Shown here: piece after piece, positions 58,501 to 64,000 of the stretch
Numbering within the stretch: position 1 is the first letter of the stretch
Layout of the letters: each line of letters begins with the position of its first letter
Source of the DNA: Microcebus murinus
Lineage: Eukaryota; Chordata; Mammalia; Primates; Cheirogaleidae
Reading direction: 5' to 3'
DNA: 64,000 nucleotides
NCBI RefSeq assembly: GCF_040939455.1
Contig: NC_134124.1
Coordinates: 30,517,138 to 30,581,137, forward strand
Notes under the pieces: model-generated
What the model was told of the DNA's origin: nothing
The model's input: only the letters and a program-made list of their open reading frames with translations
Database searches by the model: none
Position numbers and translations under genes: made by a program

Positions 58501-59395
58501 TATGTGAAAATATATTAGAATTTGTCTTGATTAGGAAAATAGCAATCAAAGCATTTGACTCCTTTCACTCGTTGAGACAGATGGCCTATCTTTATGAAGG
58601 CAAATATCCAAAAACAACAACCCACTACCTTATCTTTCAAAATATGGTGCTCAGAATCATCTTAGAAAAGAGCTATTTAAGCCTAATAAGCCATATGCTC
58701 AATCAATTGATTTATTACATTCTGTGGTATAGACAGACACAAGACTCTTACTTGCAATGTCTTTATCATATATCTTCATTCTCTGCAACTCATTTGTAAA
58801 AATTAACAAAGCTTCCAAATAAGGAGTAAATTATTATGGAGAACTCAGTTTTCATATTTAAAAAATTAAATGTATCTAAGTGAATAGTCTCTGATTTGTC
58901 AAAGATTTTTTTCCATAAAGTTCACAGTGAATTTGAAGATCAGATAAACTGACAGCTTCCCTCATGTACATAAAGCAGGTCTAAAATTATTCCATAAAGA
59001 ATCCCTCAGAGTAATGCAACTTCCCTGTCATTCTTATTTATTTAACTTAAAGATTGACCATAGGCTCAGAAGAAATTTATAATGTTGCTGGATCCATAAG
59101 CAAGAGAATTCATTTAATTATTAATTTTATGTATTTTAAGATATACTTGAGTGCATTGTCTTTAGTATTGCAAAGACTGTTTTTTTTAAAAAATAGGCAG
59201 CTATTTGTGGGTGTAATTGAATGGAGATCCCACTTATTAACCTCTAGCCACATTCAAATGACCCAAAACTTGAAACTCGAGGTTGCGTAGACATTCCTTT
59301 GTTTTAAATATTGTATTCCGCAGAAAAATTATTTACAAGTATAAATTCCATTAAAAGAGGAACTTATGTGGTCAGTTTAGGAAAACATTGTTGTG
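55571..59395. other. Unique intronic sequence, no feature recognised
   Basis: Long AT-rich stretch without a gene, RNA gene or confident repeat. The 90-codon plus-strand open frame at 58527-58799 and the others here have no recognisable family. Confidence 0.45.
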
Positions 59396-59399
59396 ATAT

Positions 59400-59500
59400 G
59401 AGAGAGCATGGGCTTTGTCACTAGATATAGATGAATTCCAAACCTGGGTCACCATTTGCTTAACCAGGTGATGCAGGGCAAGCCACATAAACCCTCGGAG
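59400..59500 (+). mobile_element. MIR SINE fragment
   Basis: 'gagagcatgggctttgtcac', 'gaattccaaacctgggtcac' and 'gcagggcaagccacataaac' match the sense MIR head and core. Confidence 0.7.
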
Positions 59501-60561
59501 GCTGAGAGAGGGTAGGAAAGAAGTAATCAAAACTAAACTAAAATTTAAAAATACATTATGCTCAACTCTTGCATGGGTTTCTATACTTACATAAATGTGG
59601 CTATTTCTAATAGTATGAGGAATTAAATTTCAAATTAGATCAATTATTACTTCCTTTGTCCTAAAAACACATGATGTTTGAGAAAATGTTCCCTTGGATT
59701 TTAATTGTGCTGCATAAACAAAAATCTAACCTTTCCAGAGTATGTAGAATCTTTAACTGAAAGAGACTATTATTCTCAGAGGCAAGATCAAAAACCTGGT
59801 CTACATTATCAGTTTTCAAAATCTATAATATTCGCTATCCAAGGATGTGTGTGTATGTGTGTGCATGTGTGTGCTTATGTCTGTGTGATAATGGGAAACA
59901 ATTGGATGACTTAGTTTAAAATATCTCTACGGGGTTCCAGGAGATTTGAAGAAGTTAAGTTATAAAGTAATCTAGAAAACATCAATAACTCCCTATGTTG
60001 GTTTGCAAAATCACATTATTACAACGCAAACAATTTGGGCAAGAATAATCTCAGTGCACAGAATACACCTGAAACTATCAGGAATTAACTTTTCTGTCTT
60101 TCAGTTATTAGATGCTTTGTTTACAAGATCTACATACTTGCAGTATTGTGTTCTTGTCTAAATACATCTGTTTTGACCAAATGACTGTTGATCAAACTGT
60201 ACATATATGTGGAGAAGGACAAAAGATAGAAATGTAGATGCCAGAAAGACATTTAATGTCTACTTAAATGTGAGTATTTTAATAAGAGATGTTATCAGTG
60301 AGCTCACTAAGGAAATGTTTTGCGCGTGCTTGATTGGTACAGAACTCTCTAGCTACCAAAGTGAGTGTAGTGGCATTTTGAGGACTCACCTAGAAGCTAT
60401 GTTGAAAGTTCACTTAGCTCCAGGAGGCCACCTGAATCTCTCTGGTTCTAGTGGGCTTTTAGAATCTCCAAAACTCTTAAATCTAGACCAAATTTGGTTT
60501 TGTAAAACAGATTCAGGGAGAAAGAATAAGGGAAGTAGCTAGGAAGTGTTTTTAGCAATGG
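59501..60561. other. Unique intronic sequence with a short GT-rich run
   Basis: An imperfect GT-rich run lies at about 59844-59886. The 111-codon open frame at 60207-60542 has no recognisable family and no splice or start context that supports it. Confidence 0.4.
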
Positions 60562-60742
60562 GTTCATAAAGAGTGGTCCCCAGAGCTGTAGCAGCACTGT
60601 CTCAGGGGACAAGAGGGTGACCTGTTCGATATGCAGATTCAGTCCCCTTTATAGACTTCCAGAAGTCAGGCTTAGTAATCTGTGTCACCAAGCTTTCCAG
60701 GCGATTCTGATACTGGCTACAAGTTTGAGGACCACTGATTTA
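60562..60742. mobile_element. hAT-Charlie MITE (MER5A-like)
   Basis: 'agagtggtccccagagctgt', 'gcagattcagtccccttta', 'gtaatctgtgtcaccaagct', 'ccaggcgattctgatactgg' and 'aagtttgaggaccactgatt' follow the order of MER5A, whose ends are short inverted repeats containing the ACCACTG/CAGTGGT terminus. Confidence 0.82.
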
Positions 60743-63262
60743 GAGTAATGTCAATCTTGTTAACCAACTGCAACCTTTGCACTTAAAATTTTTTTTTCCA
60801 GAAATGTTTGAAAGGTAGTCCCACAATAACCTTCACAAGTACCCTTTCACTGAGAAAAATGATTACTGGAGGACATGTTACCTCCTAGGTTTGCAAAGTC
60901 ACTTTTTTGCCATGATAAGATTATTTATTACTCAATCTTAGTTGTGATAGAAATTATGGAATGGTTTTTAAGTTATATTTCTCTTGAATCAGTCAACAAG
61001 GAAATACTATACTGGGGAAATTAGCAAGGGTGGGCAATTTGTACTTCCCAATGGTTTGAAAAAAACAGTGGCTGTTGCATTTCTGCTAAATGCCGCTAAA
61101 TCAAAATTGATCAAACTTCTGGCCCAGCCTAGCATAATTCCCTTTGAAATGTTTTGTCATGTCTGTCAGTTTAGTCACAGTTTAAAATGTTACATGTTTA
61201 ACTTAGGGAGATGAGTGCAGAGTCTGAAAATATGTCATCTAAAGAAAAAAAAAGTGACTTCAATTTATGACAAAAAATATGGTAAAGGGACAAAATTGGA
61301 ATCATCAGAGAGCATGAGTGTTTGAGACCCTGCCAAGTGTACATCCTTTTCAATGGAACCAAGGATTGGAAATCTATACTGGCCTGATATCTGTAATTCA
61401 ACTGAAGAATACCAGTTATATAGACCTTTTTGTTATTTTGTACCATTTTGGCATCGTTTTCAAAAGACTTCACCTTGGGTTTTTTGTCTTGTTGGCTCTG
61501 ATGATCAGTATTAGTTCAGTTTTTCTATTCATTTTCTATTCGTATAATTAAATTGTTCAGTTTGGGCACCAACCTTATTGCAGTGTCACAACTGAGTTTA
61601 TCGTTTCAAGGAGCTGATGTTCGTATGCATGTTTATTGTTTTTAAATCTCAGACATAATATATGAGCCTCAGGTTGAGTAATGATATACAATTTATTTGC
61701 TTTATTTTTTCTCGCTGTCTCTCCGAGGTCACTACTTTTATATTTAGCCCACAGAGTGAGCATGAATAAACTTGTACGAGGTCAAGGCCCATGCCACTGA
61801 GGGTACTAATATAAAAGATTGCCAATTTGTGACACCTTGCTATTGCATTACCATCCATGCCTACGAGGCCGGTTGCAATGAGTTGTCTAATTTGAATTTT
61901 CTGAACCATGCCTTTAATGCTCACATACCTGAGGTATTTATCCAAACATATTGTAGGTTTACCTCCCTCAAATATCTAGCCATCCATCCGTTTCCTTCTG
62001 AGCAGAGCAATAAAAATCAAGCCAGACCCTATGCCTTACGTATAGAACCCATATGATTTACAGCCAGGCTGAGTATAAAATCATAAAACTTTCAGTACGT
62101 GGTTAATATATAACCATCAAAATAACAGAGTGCAATTCTAAATTTATGAGGCTGAACTTAACACTGAATATCAAATAAGAATCACATTGATCTCTGTAGC
62201 GGATGACTTAAAAACACATTAGGTGGCATAACTGCAAGACAGTACATTGATTTAAGCATAAAATGCATAGCACTCAATACTTTACCACCTAACGTTTCTC
62301 AATAATGAACAAAGCTGTTGTATATTGATGAAAGGAAAATTATTTGTTTTGTTATATTACAGTGCTCACAGAGATGCCTTGCATTTAGGCTGGGCAAACA
62401 TGGTTTGAATCACATTTAGCTAAGGGTCACATTGGATGGACATTTTACTGAATTTACACTTGTTTCTCAAAATAACTACACAGAAGCATTATCACAATGA
62501 CAGTTTTCTCACTTTCTTTTTTAACAGAGGAAAGATTCATACCGGGTAGATACTGACTTTTTATAGAAATATATTTTACTGTAAATTTTCTGATAAAAGC
62601 AATTCCGCACGGAGTTTTAAGGTGGATAACTCTAAATGCATGAGGCGATCTTGTAAAATTTTCATCATATTCCAAAAATCTAAAAGCATCTTTAAAAGAA
62701 ATAATCATCTTATGATAAGCATATGTTTTACAAAAATCCTTACAGTAGAAGAATCTTTAAGTTTAAAAAAAATTGGATTGAGGAGAATTTGGAAATTCTA
62801 GTAGCTACAGGTGTCCAAGTAATCTATATAACAAAATGGATAAAGTTGATTGTGTATGAGTGAAAAATGGAAGCTAACACTCAGCCTGTGATTTGTAGTT
62901 ATTTATGGAGTGCTAGGGACCCTGGTTGGCTGGAGAGTGTGCACCCCATTCTCAGTTTCATCTAATTATTGCATCTGGGGGCATGAAAATGCCAGATCTT
63001 GTGATCTGCAATAAAAAACAAAAATACAGATTTTTATATGTCTCCTCATTTTAAAGCATTGACAGTCAATTTAAATGCGACATACGGGGGTACTCCATTT
63101 TCAGCACTTTTACTGCTGATTAAAGACTGCTCACCGCTGGGCCTCTTTGAACATTGCTAAGGACAGAAGAGCAAGAGTTATCCTTTTTGTTGGTGGAAAA
63201 ATCAGCGGAAGGATCAGATATTTAAATTTTCTTAATTTACATGGGAAATATCATTTGGGTGA
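60743..63262. other. Unique intronic sequence, no feature recognised
   Basis: No gene, RNA gene or confident repeat. 61740-62090 is non-repetitive and could be conserved non-coding DNA. I cannot test this here. Confidence 0.4.
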
Positions 63263-63360
63263 TATAAAGAATATATATCAGTTAATATTATATATTATTA
63301 TAATTAATATTATATTATAATAGTTAATATTATATATTCTCTAAATATCAGTTAATATTT
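63263..63360. repeat. AT-rich imperfect tandem repeat around AGTTAATATTATATATT
   Basis: The unit AGTTAATATTATATATT occurs at about 63279 and 63322, with partial copies between and after (ATCAGTTAATATT near 63348). The segment is nearly all A and T and partly self-complementary (TTAATATTA). Confidence 0.8.
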
Positions 63361-64000
63361 TACTAAATGGACGCTATATAGGTTTCTGTTGGGTGGGTGG
63401 TGACTTCAAGATTCTGGTGAGAAAAGCTCCTTTGTAAGCTGATTCTCTTTCCTCACAAGCCCTACAGGTAAAGGCTCAGGGAGTAGCATTAATTAATTCT
63501 CATGTTAATCACAAAGCAAATCTAGATACAAAGGTGGCTAATGGGTTCACCATACCAAATATTCTATCAGCGTTTCAACTCCATAATAGATAGGTAAGTC
63601 CTTTTTAATAGAAAAGTCCTGAAAGGAAATCATAGTGTTCTTTCAAATAAGTGACTCCTTAAAAAAAATACTACAGCTTTAACCTTACTTTCAAATAAAT
63701 TGTATATGCATATTTGTGGCATTTATTTTACCTGTTGTGTACTTTCTAGCATTATATTTTCAGGCTGTTTTGTCTTCATAATAAATTAACTTATTACTCT
63801 TCATGACGTGCAAGATGGACTGTGATGTTAAAGAATAATGTTTTCTAATTATCATTGACATTTGCAGAGAAGATTAAAATTTAATAAAATTAATTGTCCA
63901 TCCTTGAATGGCTCACTTCACAGTTAATCATAGAACCCTGATTTCTCCTACTCATATGAAAACTTCTGAGTTCTGTATGTCTTATTAATATCCCATAATG
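63361..64000. other. Unique intronic sequence, no feature recognised
   Basis: No gene or confident repeat in the last part of the window. Confidence 0.45.

Larger units (their letters stand above)
27333..64000 (+). other. TENM2: TENM2 intron, 5' portion (3' end outside window)
   Basis: Everything after the donor is intron. The next teneurin-2 coding segment (a Pro/Ser/His-rich stretch leading to the transmembrane helix) is not found in any plus-strand frame, so this intron exceeds 36 kb. It contains the repeats listed below and no independent gene I can support. Confidence 0.9.

Noticed and set aside
60207..60542. 111-codon open frame that looks protein-like in composition
   Set aside because: There is no recognisable family, no splice signals of note and no upstream promoter features. 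That length is expected by chance in 64 kb.

Overview
This window is AT-rich vertebrate nuclear DNA, almost certainly from a strepsirrhine primate (lemur-like). The main clue is two Alu SINEs, at about 1656-1985 (minus) and 4455-4766 (plus). Both carry the AT-rich middle segment, with an extra stretch around a TAGTTGGTCAATTAATTT-type motif, that I associate with lemur Alus rather than human ones. MIR, L2, old L1, MaLR/ERVL LTR and hAT/Tigger-type relics are what one expects in a primate genome. No bacterial, phage or plasmid feature is present.

Only one protein-coding segment can be supported: a single internal exon at 27057-27332 on the plus strand. It encodes 92 codons of the N-terminal cytoplasmic domain of teneurin-2 (TENM2/ODZ2), a large type II transmembrane synaptic adhesion protein. 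The rest of the window is the 3' part of one very long TENM2 intron (1-27056) and the 5' part of the next (27333-64000). No neighbouring TENM2 exon is recognisable. Every other open frame is short, lacks homology I recognise, or is a shadow of a repeat or of the exon.

Layout: 1-10 kb is mostly unique intron with two opposed Alus and L1/MIR relics. 11.4-13 kb is a long, old L2 with a small L1 nested in it, marked by a target-site duplication. 13-19 kb holds MIR and L1 relics, including two overlapping copies of the same L1 ORF2 region. 20.8-21.6 kb is an unassigned, relatively GC-rich block with a reverse A-tail. 25-26.8 kb holds MIRs, a MITE-like DNA transposon and a MaLR LTR fragment ending about 270 bp before the exon. 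26.9-27.5 kb is a CpG-rich patch with the exon and a G-rich tract after its donor. 27.5-37 kb is mostly unique intron. 37-46 kb is a dense nest of L1/L2/ERVL LTR pieces with a purine-only microsatellite of about 370 bp. 46-64 kb is unique intron with scattered MIR, L2, L1 and MER5-like pieces.

Repeat identities are from memory of consensus sequences, not a database search, so family names are more secure than subfamily names and boundaries are approximate unless a target-site duplication is given. I found no convincing new biological system. The most useful leads are the splicing context of the TENM2 exon (symmetric phase, imperfect splice sites, G-rich tract, reading frame open across both splice sites), the long polypurine tract, the nested or inverted L1 structures, and a few unassigned non-repeat blocks.
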